Part shown: positions 8,196 to 16,325 of the stretch, piece by piece | Numbering within the stretch: position 1 is the stretch's first letter | Layout of the letters: every line of letters begins with the position of its first letter | Assembly: GCF_001422405.1 (NCBI RefSeq) | Contig: NZ_LMMV01000007.1 | Location: 639-64,638, forward strand | DNA from: Pseudorhodoferax sp. Leaf267 | Lineage (GTDB): Bacteria > Pseudomonadota > Gammaproteobacteria > Burkholderiales > Burkholderiaceae_C | DNA: 64,000 nt | Reading direction: 5' to 3' | Made by a program: the position numbers and the translations under genes | Notes under the pieces: generated by a model | Told to the model about the DNA's origin: nothing | Databases searched by the model: none | The model's input: the letters and a program-made list of their open reading frames with translations, nothing else

Positions 8196-10169
8196 CTACA
8201 GGGCGCCGTCGCCCAGGATGATGCCCTCGCGGCGCGGGTCCACGCCGCCTTGCAGCACCCACTTGCCGTCCTTCTGGACGCGCATGATGGTGGAGATGCC
8301 GCTGGACTGGGCACCGGTGGACACGGTGTGGCCCATGGCGCGCAGGCCGGCGACCAGGGCCGAGGTGTCCAGCGAGGTGTTGGCACCGTCGACGTTGGTG
8401 GTGGGGCTGTTGGCCGCGCCGAAGTCCACCATCGAGGTGGCCATCTGCGCGTCCATGCCCCAGTCCAGCGCCCCGACGACGGTCTTCAGCACGTACTGGA
8501 TGATCGTGCCGCCGCCCGGCGAGCCGGTGGCCAGCATGAAGTCGCCCGGCTCGGAACCGCGGAACACCACGGTAGGCGCCATCGTGCTGCGCGGGCGCTT
8601 GCCCGGTGCAACGCGGTTGGCGATCGGCACGCCGGCGCCGTCCACGGGCTGGGCCGAGAAGTCGGTCAGCTGGTTGGTCAGCAGGAAGCCGTTGGTCATG
8701 TGGAACGAGCCCATGCTGGACTCGACCGTGGACGTGACCGAGGCCACGTTGCCGTAGGCGTCGACGATGGAGAAGTGCGTGGTGCCGGCCTCGACCGAGG
8801 TGTCGCGGCCCAGCGGCACGTCGCCCAGGTTGCCGGCCTGCGCCGTGCCCATGGTCCTGGTCAGGTCGATCAGCGCCGCGCGCCCGCGCAGGTAGCTCTT
8901 GTCGAGCATGGTCGACAGGCCGTTGCCCGGCAGCGGGATGTAGTCGGTGTCGGCCACGTACTTGTCGCGGTCGGCATAGGCCAGGCGCGAGGCCTCGGAC
9001 ACCAGGTGCACGCCCATCACGCTGGGCACGCCGCCTTCCACGGTCGGGTTGGTCGGCGGGTAGAACGACAGCGGGAAGTTCTCCAGGATGCCCAGCGCCT
9101 GCGTGATCGCGATGCCGCCGGAGGACGGCGGCGCCATGGCGCAGACGTAGTAGGTGGCGCGGTAGGTGGTGCAGGCCGGGTCGCGCTTCTTGGCCTTGTA
9201 GCCGGACAGGTCGGCCAGCGTCATGAGGCCGGGCGTGATCGGCGTGCGGGCCGCGTCGTCACCGACGGCCTGCGCCACCTTGTCCACGATGGCCTGGGCG
9301 ATGGGGCCGGTGTGCAGTGCGTCGGCGCCCTGGGCAGCCAGTGCCTGCAGCGTCTGCGCGTAGGGCAGGTTGGTGGTGGTCTCGCCGCTCAGCTTGGGCG
9401 TGCCGTCGGGCTTGAAATAGGCCGCCATGGCGTTGGCGTCCAGCGCCAGGCTGTTGCGGTTGCTGTTGATGGCCGCGCCCAGGCGGGCCGGGATCACGTA
9501 GCCGTTCGTGGCGAGGTCGACGCCTTCGTCGAACAGCTGGTTCCACTTGAGCTTGCCGTGCTCCTTGTGGGCCATTTCCATCATGCGCATCACCCCGGGC
9601 ACGCCGATGGACCGGCCGCTGCGCCGCCCGACAGGGTTGGATGCCGGCACGGGCGCGGGCGAGGCGGGATCGGCCTGGTCCTGGCGTACCAGGTAATAGC
9701 CGGTGGCGGCGGCGGGGGCGGTTTCGCGCCCGTCGTAGGCCGTGACCTTCTTCGTGGCCGCGTCGTAATACACCATGAACGCACTGCCAGCGATGGTGCT
9801 GGACTGGGGCTCGACCAGGCCGAGCACCGCCTGCACGGCAATGGCCGCATCGGCAGCCGTGCCGCCGGCCTTGAGCACTTCGCAGCCAGCCTTGCTGGCC
9901 AGCGGCGTGTTGGCCACGACCATGTAGCTGTTGGATTGCTTGGCCTTGTACCCCAGGCGGTAGCCGGAGGCAGCCTCGGGCGCGGCCGGGTCGCCGGCCA
10001 CGCCGGAACCGACGACGACCGTCGAGCCGTTGCTGGCCAGGATCGCGCAGCTGTTCGGGTTGCTGTCGACGACCAGGTCATCGCCGTCGCTGCCGCCGCA
10101 GGCGACCAGTGCGATGGCCACCGCGACGGGGGTCACGATCCAGAGGGGTGTACGTGCTGTGAATCTCAT
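8196..10169 (-). CDS. ggt: Gamma-glutamyltransferase, lipoprotein form
   Basis: A 657-residue N-terminal-nucleophile hydrolase precursor. The N-terminus is a lipoprotein signal (L-V-A-C-G-G-S, lipidated Cys24), so the enzyme should sit at the periplasmic face of a membrane. The autoprocessing nucleophile is Thr463 in A-G-T-T-H-F-S, followed by the V-D-x-x-G-N strand. The substrate-binding loop G-S-P-G-G-G-T lies near the C-terminus. The enzyme cleaves or transfers the gamma-glutamyl group of glutathione and related compounds. It is about 60-80 residues longer than typical GGTs, mainly from an inserted Pro/Ala-rich stretch after the D-G-R-E-T-A-P-A motif (about residues 150-190). It ends at the shared bidirectional hairpin. 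Confidence 0.93.
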   Translation of the reverse strand: MRFTARTPLWIVTPVAVAIALVACGGSDGDDLVVDSNPNSCAILASNGSTVVVGSGVAGDPAAPEAASGYRLGYKAKQSNSYMVVANTPLASKAGCEVLKAGGTAADAAIAVQAVLGLVEPQSSTIAGSAFMVYYDAATKKVTAYDGRETAPAAATGYYLVRQDQADPASPAPVPASNPVGRRSGRSIGVPGVMRMMEMAHKEHGKLKWNQLFDEGVDLATNGYVIPARLGAAINSNRNSLALDANAMAAYFKPDGTPKLSGETTTNLPYAQTLQALAAQGADALHTGPIAQAIVDKVAQAVGDDAARTPITPGLMTLADLSGYKAKKRDPACTTYRATYYVCAMAPPSSGGIAITQALGILENFPLSFYPPTNPTVEGGVPSVMGVHLVSEASRLAYADRDKYVADTDYIPLPGNGLSTMLDKSYLRGRAALIDLTRTMGTAQAGNLGDVPLGRDTSVEAGTTHFSIVDAYGNVASVTSTVESSMGSFHMTNGFLLTNQLTDFSAQPVDGAGVPIANRVAPGKRPRSTMAPTVVFRGSEPGDFMLATGSPGGGTIIQYVLKTVVGALDWGMDAQMATSMVDFGAANSPTTNVDGANTSLDTSALVAGLRAMGHTVSTGAQSSGISTIMRVQKDGKWVLQGGVDPRREGIILGDGAL

Positions 10170-10320
10170 GTCGTTCGAAGAGTCCTGGTTGTTCTGATCT
10201 GCGCACCGGAAGTGGGCGCAGGGCTTGTGGGAAGCACCGACTGTGCCAGCAGCCTCCAGCGCGGGAGCTTGACGCGTTGCAGCAATTTGTTGCCGTCTGT
10301 TACGGCGCCGGCGGGCGCGG

Positions 10321-11265
10321 TCAGCGCGTGCCCGGCAGCCGCACGGCGCCGGTGGCCAGCGCCGTGCCGCTCACGATGACCAGGCCGCAGCCCAGCATCC
10401 AGGCCGTCAGGTCCTCACCCAGCAGCAGCGTGCCGTACAGCACGGCGAACACCGGCACGACGAAGGTGACCGTCAGGGTGCGCGACGGCCCCACGCGCGC
10501 GATCAGCCGAAAGAACAGGATGTAGGCCAGCGCCGTGCACAGCACGCCCGCGGCCAGCAGTCCGGCCCAGGCCTTTGCGCTGGGCATGGTGGCCGGCCAC
10601 AGCCAAAGGGCCGGCAGCAGCAGGCCCAGCGTGGCGCCGAGCTGGCTGCCCGCGGCCAGCACGAGCGAAGGCACACCGGTCAGGTAGCGCTTGGTGAAGC
10701 TGGCCGCCAGCGCGTAGAAGATGCACGCGGCCAGGCAGGCCAGCACGGCCCAACCGGTGGCCGCGGCGCCGGCCTTGGGCGCGAAGCTGGCCTTGTTCCA
10801 GGCCAGCAACGCCACGCCGACGAAGCCCAGCGCCAGGCCCGTGGCGCGCGAGGCGCCGGGCCGGTCCTTGAGCCACAGCCAGGCCACGATGGCGCCGAAC
10901 AGCGGCACGGTTGCGTTCAGGATCGACGACAGCCCGGTGCTGATGGACAGCACCGCAAACGAGAACAGCGCGAACGGAATGCCCGAGTTCAGCAGGCCGA
11001 CGAAGAGCACGGGCCTGGCGTGCTGGCGCAGCTGCGGCCCCAGCCCGCGCCAGTACAGCAGCGGCAGCAGGCAGGCCGCGGCGATGGTCACGCGACCGGC
11101 CGCCGTGGGCAACGGGCCGAATTCCAGCGCGGCCATGCGCATGAAGAGGAAGGACGCGCCCCACAGAGCCGACAGCAGCACGAAATCGAGGATCCAGGCG
11201 GATGCCGCTGTGGCGGGCGCGTTGGCCGATGGGGTCACGTCGACGGCCGGACGTGCGGCGTTCAA
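10321..11265 (-). CDS. DMT-superfamily EamA-type transporter, repair operon
   Basis: A 314-residue membrane protein with two EamA repeats (about residues 25-160 and 170-305) and roughly ten hydrophobic helices. The first helix is preceded by an Ala/Pro-rich cytoplasmic tail. The start codon overlaps the ogt stop by four bases, so it is the third gene of an operon with two alkylation-repair genes. Whether it exports damaged nucleobases or an alkylating toxin, or is simply co-transcribed, cannot be told. It is only distantly similar in sequence to the EamA protein at 7.3-8.2 kb, so it is not a recent duplicate. Confidence 0.86.
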   Translation of the reverse strand: MNAARPAVDVTPSANAPATAASAWILDFVLLSALWGASFLFMRMAALEFGPLPTAAGRVTIAAACLLPLLYWRGLGPQLRQHARPVLFVGLLNSGIPFALFSFAVLSISTGLSSILNATVPLFGAIVAWLWLKDRPGASRATGLALGFVGVALLAWNKASFAPKAGAAATGWAVLACLAACIFYALAASFTKRYLTGVPSLVLAAGSQLGATLGLLLPALWLWPATMPSAKAWAGLLAAGVLCTALAYILFFRLIARVGPSRTLTVTFVVPVFAVLYGTLLLGEDLTAWMLGCGLVIVSGTALATGAVRLPGTR

Positions 11266-11783
11266 GCTGCTCTCCTCAGTGCGTCTGGCTGGCTACCAGC
11301 CTCCAGCGCCAGCAGCGCCGTCTTGCGCGGCAGGCCACCGGCGTAGCCCGTGAGCGAGCCGTCGCTGCCGACGACGCGGTGGCAGGGCACGATGACGCAC
11401 ACCGGGTTGCGGCCGACCGCCGCGCCCACGGCACGCACGGCGGCGGGGTTGCCGATGCTGCGCGCCAGGGCACCGTAGCTCGTGAGCCGGCCCGGGCCGA
11501 TGGCCAGCAGGCCCTGCCAGACGGCGCGCTGGAAGGCCGTGCCGGCCGCCAAGTCCAGCGGCAGGTCGAACGCGCGCAGCCGTCCGTCGAAGTAGGCCAG
11601 CAGCTGTTCCTGCGCCGCTTGCAGCACGGCGTGGCGCGTGGCATGGGGCCAGCGGCTGGTGTCGGGCTGGTGGCGCTGGCCGTCGAACCAGGCGCCGCAC
11701 AGGCCCTGGTCGGATGCCGCCAGCACCATGGGGCCGAGCGGCGTGGTGAAGCGGCTTTGCTGGGTGGAGGCGTGGTAGTTCAT
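11262..11783 (-). CDS. ogt: Methylated-DNA--protein-cysteine methyltransferase
   Basis: A 173-residue suicidal repair protein that transfers methyl groups from O6-methylguanine and O4-methylthymine in DNA to its own cysteine. The active-site motif I-V-P-C-H-R-V-V with acceptor Cys134 is intact. It is followed by the G-Y-A-G-G-L loop and preceded by the R-A-V-G-A-A-V-G-R-N-P helix-turn-helix (arginine finger region). The length matches stand-alone Ogt proteins. It overlaps the upstream Ada/AlkA gene and the downstream transporter by four bases each (ATGA-type), indicating tight translational coupling. The operon would be expected to respond to alkylation through the Ada-like module encoded first, as in the E. 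coli adaptive response. Confidence 0.94.
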   Translation of the reverse strand: MNYHASTQQSRFTTPLGPMVLAASDQGLCGAWFDGQRHQPDTSRWPHATRHAVLQAAQEQLLAYFDGRLRAFDLPLDLAAGTAFQRAVWQGLLAIGPGRLTSYGALARSIGNPAAVRAVGAAVGRNPVCVIVPCHRVVGSDGSLTGYAGGLPRKTALLALEAGSQPDALRRAA

Positions 11784-13378
11784 GGTGTCGTGCCTGCAGA
11801 AGTAGATGGTGTGGATCTGGCCCTGACCGGAACCTTGGCCGGCCGGGGCGGCATGCTGGCCCAGGCGCGCAGCACGGCGTAGCTGCGCCAGGGCTTCCAG
11901 GCCAGTGAGGCGGCCTCAGCCGCACGCGCGGGCTGGCGGTCGCTGCGCACCCCCAGGGCCGTGTGCAGCGCCACGTCGCCGGCCGGGAACGCGTCGGGCC
12001 AGCGCAGCGCGCGCATGGCGATGTACTGCGCCGTCCAGTCGCCGATGCCGGGCAGGGCCTTCAATGCTTCGATGGTGGCGGGCACGTCGCAGCCCGGGTG
12101 CAGTTGCAGCCCCCCGGCCACCGCCTGCGACAGCGCGACGATGGCGGCCTGGCGCTGGCGCACGATGCCCAGGTGGCCCAGCGCGTCGCCGGCTGCGTCG
12201 CCCAGGCTGGCCAGCGCCGCGGCCTGCGGGAACAGGCGGTCCAGCCCCGGCTCGGGTGTCGCCACCGGTTCTCCGAAGCGCGCCACCAGCCGGCTGGCCA
12301 GCGTGCGCGCGGCGGCCACGGTGATCTGCTGGCCCAGCACGGCGCGCACGGCCAGCTCGTAGCCGTCCATGCAGCCGGGCACGCGCAGGCCGGCGCCGTC
12401 GGGGAAGCGCTCGCCCAGCACGGCGTGGATGGCGGCAGGGTCGGCGTCCAGGTCCAGCAGCATGCGCACGCGGCGGATCGCCTGTGGCAGCACGCCGCGC
12501 AGGCTGTCGGACACGCGCAGCACGGCCTGGCTGCGCTCGGGCACAAAGTCCACATGCAGCCAGCCGCTGTGCCACTGTCCGCCGGACCAGACACGCCAGG
12601 TGCGCGCCAGCGCGCCGTGCACGCCATCGGCGTCGCACTGCACAGCCTCCATGCCGGCGATCTGGCGGTGGGCGAAGAAGCGCAGCATGGCGCCCGTGTC
12701 GTAGGGCGGCCGGTAGCCCAGGCGCACGCTGGTGCCCTGGCCCTCGGGGCCGCCGCCGGCGCGGCGCAGCTGGCTGGGGTTGAGTCCGTAGTGCTCGACG
12801 AACGCGGCATTGAAACGCCGCAGGCTGTGGAAGCCGCTGGCGCTGGCGACCTGGGCGATGGGCAGGCCCGTGTCTGCCAGCAACTGCTTGGCCGTGAGCA
12901 GCCGGCGCGTTTGCAGGTACTGCAGCGGCGAGACGCCGAAATGGGCCTCGAAGATGCGGCGCACGTGGCGGTCGCTGACGCCCAGGCGCTGGGCCAACGC
13001 CTCCACCGTGGGGCCTTCGTCGGGCCAGGCGTCGGGCTCGTCGAGCAGGCGGGCGGCCTGGTGCGCCAGGATGTAGGCCGCGTCCTGGACGGACCACAGC
13101 ACCGAGCTGGGCGCCAGCTCGGGCCGGCAGCGCAAGCAGGGGCGGAACCCGGCGCTCTCGGCCTGGGCCGCATGCTCGAAGAAGCGGCAGTTCTCGCGCC
13201 GCGGCGTGCGCACGCTGCAGACCGGCCGGCAGTAGATGCCGGTGCTCGTCACGCCCGTGAAGAAACGCCCGTCGAATCGCGCATCGCGTGCTTGCAGCGC
13301 GTGGTAGCGGGCATCGTCCTCGGCGGCCTCGCCCGGGGGCGCCGCAGCGTTGGTGGTGGGGGTGCAAGCGCAGGACAT
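11780..13378 (-). CDS. alkA: Ada N-domain/AraC HTH/AlkA glycosylase fusion
   Basis: A 532-residue three-part fusion. Residues ~25-90 form an Ada-type zinc methyl-phosphotriester domain with ligand cysteines Cys50, Cys54, Cys81 and Cys84; by homology with E. coli Ada, Cys50 is the methyl acceptor. Residues ~105-205 form an AraC-type DNA-binding domain (S-D-R-H-V-R-R-I-F and A-S-G-F-H-S-L-R-R-F-N). Residues ~215-510 are AlkA, with the helix-hairpin-helix L-P-G-I-G-D-W-T-A and the P-D-A-F-P-x-x-D catalytic-Asp segment. It excises 3-methyladenine and similar lesions and may activate its own operon after methylation. ATG 13378 gives the usual M-S-C-A-C start; the open frame upstream has no homology. 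First gene of the operon with ogt and an EamA transporter. Confidence 0.93.
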   Translation of the reverse strand: MSCACTPTTNAAAPPGEAAEDDARYHALQARDARFDGRFFTGVTSTGIYCRPVCSVRTPRRENCRFFEHAAQAESAGFRPCLRCRPELAPSSVLWSVQDAAYILAHQAARLLDEPDAWPDEGPTVEALAQRLGVSDRHVRRIFEAHFGVSPLQYLQTRRLLTAKQLLADTGLPIAQVASASGFHSLRRFNAAFVEHYGLNPSQLRRAGGGPEGQGTSVRLGYRPPYDTGAMLRFFAHRQIAGMEAVQCDADGVHGALARTWRVWSGGQWHSGWLHVDFVPERSQAVLRVSDSLRGVLPQAIRRVRMLLDLDADPAAIHAVLGERFPDGAGLRVPGCMDGYELAVRAVLGQQITVAAARTLASRLVARFGEPVATPEPGLDRLFPQAAALASLGDAAGDALGHLGIVRQRQAAIVALSQAVAGGLQLHPGCDVPATIEALKALPGIGDWTAQYIAMRALRWPDAFPAGDVALHTALGVRSDRQPARAAEAASLAWKPWRSYAVLRAWASMPPRPAKVPVRARSTPSTSAGTTP

Positions 13379-13540
13379 GGCTGGATCATAGAAGCGCGCG
13401 GCCCGCCCACCTGGCCGTTTCCGGACCTGTGGCCGCGGCACATCGTACGCACGCCGACCCGGCTTCGCGGCGTTTGCCGACAGGGGCTTGCGCACGCGCG
13501 GCGCACGATCGCCGGCACCAGAACCCAGGAGAACCCGACG

Positions 13541-13840
13541 ATGGCTGAGTACCGCGTGACCGCCTTGCGCTATGTGAACCAGGAATTGATCGCCGTGCTG
13601 ATGGGGCAGGCGGCCGGCAGCGGTGGCGATTGGACGCAGGAGCCGCAGGAGGCCCGCGTTCCCGAAGTCGTGGCGCGCATTGAAGCCGGCGACACGGTGC
13701 GCGCCCTGTTGCGCGACGGCAGCCAGGTCGACGTGGGGCCCGCGCTGAAAGTCGTCACCGACGAGCAGGGCCACAAGACTTTGGCCCTGGACAACGCGCC
13801 CAGCGACTGCCTGGAGCTGTCGGATCTGGAGCGTTTTTGA
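13541..13840 (+). CDS. Small conserved-type protein of unknown function
   Basis: A 99-residue soluble acidic protein without signal peptide or membrane segment, starting M-A-E-Y-R-V-T-A-L-R-Y. The start is supported by an AGGAG ribosome site about ten bases upstream. The N-terminal part resembles small DUF3892-like proteins (short beta-rich domain with a V-x-A-L-R-Y motif and a later I-E-x-G-D-T segment), but I hold that only tentatively. It is followed 20 bp later by another small gene on the same strand. The codon composition is typical of the window, so it is likely a real gene. The 162 bp before it hold no recognisable feature. Confidence 0.7.
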   Translation: MAEYRVTALRYVNQELIAVLMGQAAGSGGDWTQEPQEARVPEVVARIEAGDTVRALLRDGSQVDVGPALKVVTDEQGHKTLALDNAPSDCLELSDLERF

Positions 13841-13860
13841 CCGGCCGACAGGAGATGAGC

Positions 13861-14121
13861 ATGTCCCGCAAACCATTGAACCATGTGCAGTATCTGGCCG
13901 AGCTGAACCAGCGGTTGTGGAGCGACGCGGACTTCAGCGAAGGCATGGAGTTCAAGCTCTACCCGGACGGCACGATCGCCGGCCACCTGCGCGATGCGGA
14001 CGGCATGGGCAGCTGCACGATCCCGGCGGTGTTCGCGCGCATCGAGCATGAGGTCGCACAGCGGTTCTCGCTCGTGGTTCCATTTGTCGTCATGCCGATG
14101 CACGACGCAATGCCCGCCTGA
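13861..14121 (+). CDS. Small protein of unknown function
   Basis: An 86-residue soluble protein starting M-S-R-K-P-L-N-H-V-Q-Y, with a predicted mixed alpha/beta character and a hydrophobic C-terminal segment V-V-P-F-V-V-M-P. I recognise no family. An in-frame ATG six bases earlier is possible, but AGGAG sits six bases before 13861, so this start is preferred. It lies 20 bp after the preceding small gene, probably in one transcript, and is followed by a clear hairpin terminator. Confidence 0.62.
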   Translation: MSRKPLNHVQYLAELNQRLWSDADFSEGMEFKLYPDGTIAGHLRDADGMGSCTIPAVFARIEHEVAQRFSLVVPFVVMPMHDAMPA

Positions 14122-14131
14122 TCCAGGCGCC

Positions 14132-14160
14132 GCGCCGGGCCGTGCTGGCCCGGCGCTTCT
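14132..14160 (+). terminator. Rho-independent terminator
   Basis: A perfect 10-bp stem (arms GCGCCGGGCC and GGCCCGGCGC) with a 5-base loop is followed by TTCT, 10 bp after the stop of the small gene ending at 14121. Confidence 0.8.
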
Positions 14161-14300
14161 CATCTGATCTGAGGACGGATACCGCCGGCTTGGCGCCGTA
14201 CCGCGCCTGGCATCGTTCGTATGAATGATGGCGAAGGAGTGCGCGCTCCCTAAGTTACGCACCGGGGAATATTCCCGGACAAAGTTTCTTAGGAGCCACC
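14161..14300 (+). promoter_or_regulatory. Leader/promoter of the lipoprotein gene with two dyads
   Basis: This gap contains an imperfect inverted repeat CATCGTTC-GTAT-GAATGATG (14211-14230) and a perfect 12-bp palindrome GGGAATATTCCC (14265-14276) about 25 bp before the start codon. AGGAG precedes ATG 14301 at normal spacing. These may be operator half-sites, possibly for the LuxR-type regulator encoded downstream, but no known consensus was matched. Confidence 0.4.
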
Positions 14301-16307
14301 ATGCGACACGCATTTCGACTGAGTCTTCTGGCAACGGCTATCGCTGCGCTCGCCGCCTGTGGCGGCGGTGGGGACAGCGGCGACGCGACCACGCCGCCCG
14401 AGCCCGTCCCCACGACGACGCCAGTGGCCGTGTCGGTCGGGGCCGGCGTCACGGAAGGCGCCCAGGTCTGCGTGGACGTCAATGGCAACGGTGCCTGCGA
14501 CCAGGGCGAGCCGCAGGCCACCAGCGCCAATGGTGGTGCCAGCCTGAACGTACCGACCGCCGACGTCGGCAAGTACGCGGTGGTGGTCACGCAGGCCGAT
14601 GGCGTGGTCTACAGGGCGCCGGCAGGTGCCACCGACGTGGTCGGCCCGTACAGCACGATGGTCTTCGACCAGATGCGTGCCACCGGCGCCACGCTGGCCG
14701 AGGCCACCGCGGCGCTGCAGAGCCAGTCCGGTCTTTCGGTGTCCCCGTTGGCGCGCCACGCGGCCGGCACGGACGCCGGCAGCGCGACGGCAGCGCTGGC
14801 CGGCCGCATCATGGCCGCTGCACTGAAGATGCAGCTCGATGCCCTGCTGCCCCTGGCCGGTCAGAAAGACAGCGGTGGCGTGGACATGACGGCAGCCGCC
14901 ATCCGCGACACGGTCACGGGCCGGCTCACCACGATGGCTGCAGGCGCCACCGACGCCGCAGCCAGGGCCCTGGCTGCCGGCACGTGCACCGACGCCACCA
15001 GCGCCGGCTGCAACGCGGCCGTGCAGGCCGCGGCCACAGCCGCTGTGGCCGCCCACCCGCTCAAGGCAGCCACCTTGCCCGACTACGCGCAGGCCCAGCG
15101 ACTGCTTGCCGCCGCCCAGACAGCCACCGGCCCCAACGAGCAGATCCAGGGCACCTTCTCGCTGGACTTCGTGAATCCGGGCGATGCCGACAACTGGTTC
15201 TACCGCGTGCTGCTGACCACCACCGCCGGCGCCGTGCCGGACGCCAACGGCATGTTCACGGCGAGCGACCTGCGTGTGCGCAGTGTCGGCGGCGTGCAGA
15301 CCACCACGAGCTGGACCAACGACCCGGCCCGCCAGGGCGACCTGCACTGGAGCGGTTCGGCCTGGGAAGGCTGCGCCGTCGGCAGCCCCATCAAGTCGAC
15401 ACCGCGCGATGCTGGCGGCGTCAACCGCTCGGACGCGTGCGGCAGCCTGAACGTCAACGCAATACGCCAGGTGCGGCAGGACATTTCGGGCCAGTCGATG
15501 CAGGCCGTGGTCGATCGCCTGGCGGTGGCGCGGCCGGGCTGGGGTGTTCCGGTGGCCGGGTTAGGGGCGTCGAGCGCACTGGCCGGCGCCGTGTTCCCGG
15601 CGGGGTCGCAGCTACTGCACCGCTGGGCCACCGACGTGTCGCTGGCCACCACCTACGACGTGCGCAGTTCGAACGAGGTCACGGTGCCCCTGGCCATCAC
15701 GGCAGCCGGCGGCGACGCGCGCGGCGGCGCCACGCCGGCCTGTGCCGTGACGGCCAACCAGGCATTTAGCCCCGCCGATACGCTGGAGACGCTGGTCGCA
15801 CGCATGCGCGGCACGCCTTGCATCTTCGACCAGGCCACGCAGACGGTCGGCGGCAGCACCTTCACCAGCGCGTCGCCCAATGAGTGGGCCGGGCAGAGCA
15901 CGGCGTCGTTCGGCACGCTCGGCTCGGCTGCCGTGGGCGCCACGCCACAGACGGCCTACTACACGCCCAACGAGCTGATCCGGGTGGCCTTCGGCGACGG
16001 CAACGTGGCGCGCTACTACAGCTGCCTGCAGCGCTGGAGCGACGGGTCGCCGCGCAACTGCACCGCCATCGGCACCGGCAGCTACACCATCACGCAACTG
16101 GGCGACGGCCGCGCGATGACGTTCCAGGGCGTGCCCGGGCAGGCGGCGCGGCTCGGCTTTGAGCGCGTGTTCGTGGAGCGGGGCGGCAAGGTGTACTTCG
16201 GCTTTCGCAACAGGACAGCCGCGAACAGCTACAACCCGCGCCTGAACAGCGTTGCCGCCAACGCCTTGCTGACGCAGTATTCGATCCCTGCGGTCGTGGT
16301 GCCCTGA
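14301..16307 (+). CDS. Large secreted lipoprotein of unknown function
   Basis: A 668-residue protein with a clear lipoprotein signal (lipobox L-A-A-C, Cys20) followed by a Gly/Asp-rich linker and a Pro/Thr spacer. Residues ~45-100 form a beta-rich carboxypeptidase-like/SdrB-like module containing D-V-N-G-N-G-A-C-D-Q-G-E, a calcium-loop-like sequence. An Ala-rich helical region (~115-270) follows. The C-terminal ~400 residues are rich in Thr, Ser, Asn and Trp and hold several cysteine pairs, including C-A-V-G-S, S-D-A-C-G, P-A-C-A-V, T-P-C-I-F and Y-Y-S-C-L-Q. No enzyme motif is recognised. Secretion, size and paired Cys suggest an outer-membrane-anchored surface or periplasmic protein. The next gene, 18 bp on, is a LuxR-type regulator. 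Function unknown. Confidence 0.8.
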   Translation: MRHAFRLSLLATAIAALAACGGGGDSGDATTPPEPVPTTTPVAVSVGAGVTEGAQVCVDVNGNGACDQGEPQATSANGGASLNVPTADVGKYAVVVTQADGVVYRAPAGATDVVGPYSTMVFDQMRATGATLAEATAALQSQSGLSVSPLARHAAGTDAGSATAALAGRIMAAALKMQLDALLPLAGQKDSGGVDMTAAAIRDTVTGRLTTMAAGATDAAARALAAGTCTDATSAGCNAAVQAAATAAVAAHPLKAATLPDYAQAQRLLAAAQTATGPNEQIQGTFSLDFVNPGDADNWFYRVLLTTTAGAVPDANGMFTASDLRVRSVGGVQTTTSWTNDPARQGDLHWSGSAWEGCAVGSPIKSTPRDAGGVNRSDACGSLNVNAIRQVRQDISGQSMQAVVDRLAVARPGWGVPVAGLGASSALAGAVFPAGSQLLHRWATDVSLATTYDVRSSNEVTVPLAITAAGGDARGGATPACAVTANQAFSPADTLETLVARMRGTPCIFDQATQTVGGSTFTSASPNEWAGQSTASFGTLGSAAVGATPQTAYYTPNELIRVAFGDGNVARYYSCLQRWSDGSPRNCTAIGTGSYTITQLGDGRAMTFQGVPGQAARLGFERVFVERGGKVYFGFRNRTAANSYNPRLNSVAANALLTQYSIPAVVVP

Positions 16308-16325
16308 GGCGCGAGCCCCGTTGAC

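Noticed and set aside
7266-11265. Recent duplication of EamA transporters
   Set aside because: The two proteins differ through most of their length and sit in different operons, so they are only distant paralogs.
14161-14300. Riboswitch before the lipoprotein gene
   Set aside because: No match to c-di-GMP, cobalamin or other conserved cores that I can recognise; the dyads fit protein operators better.
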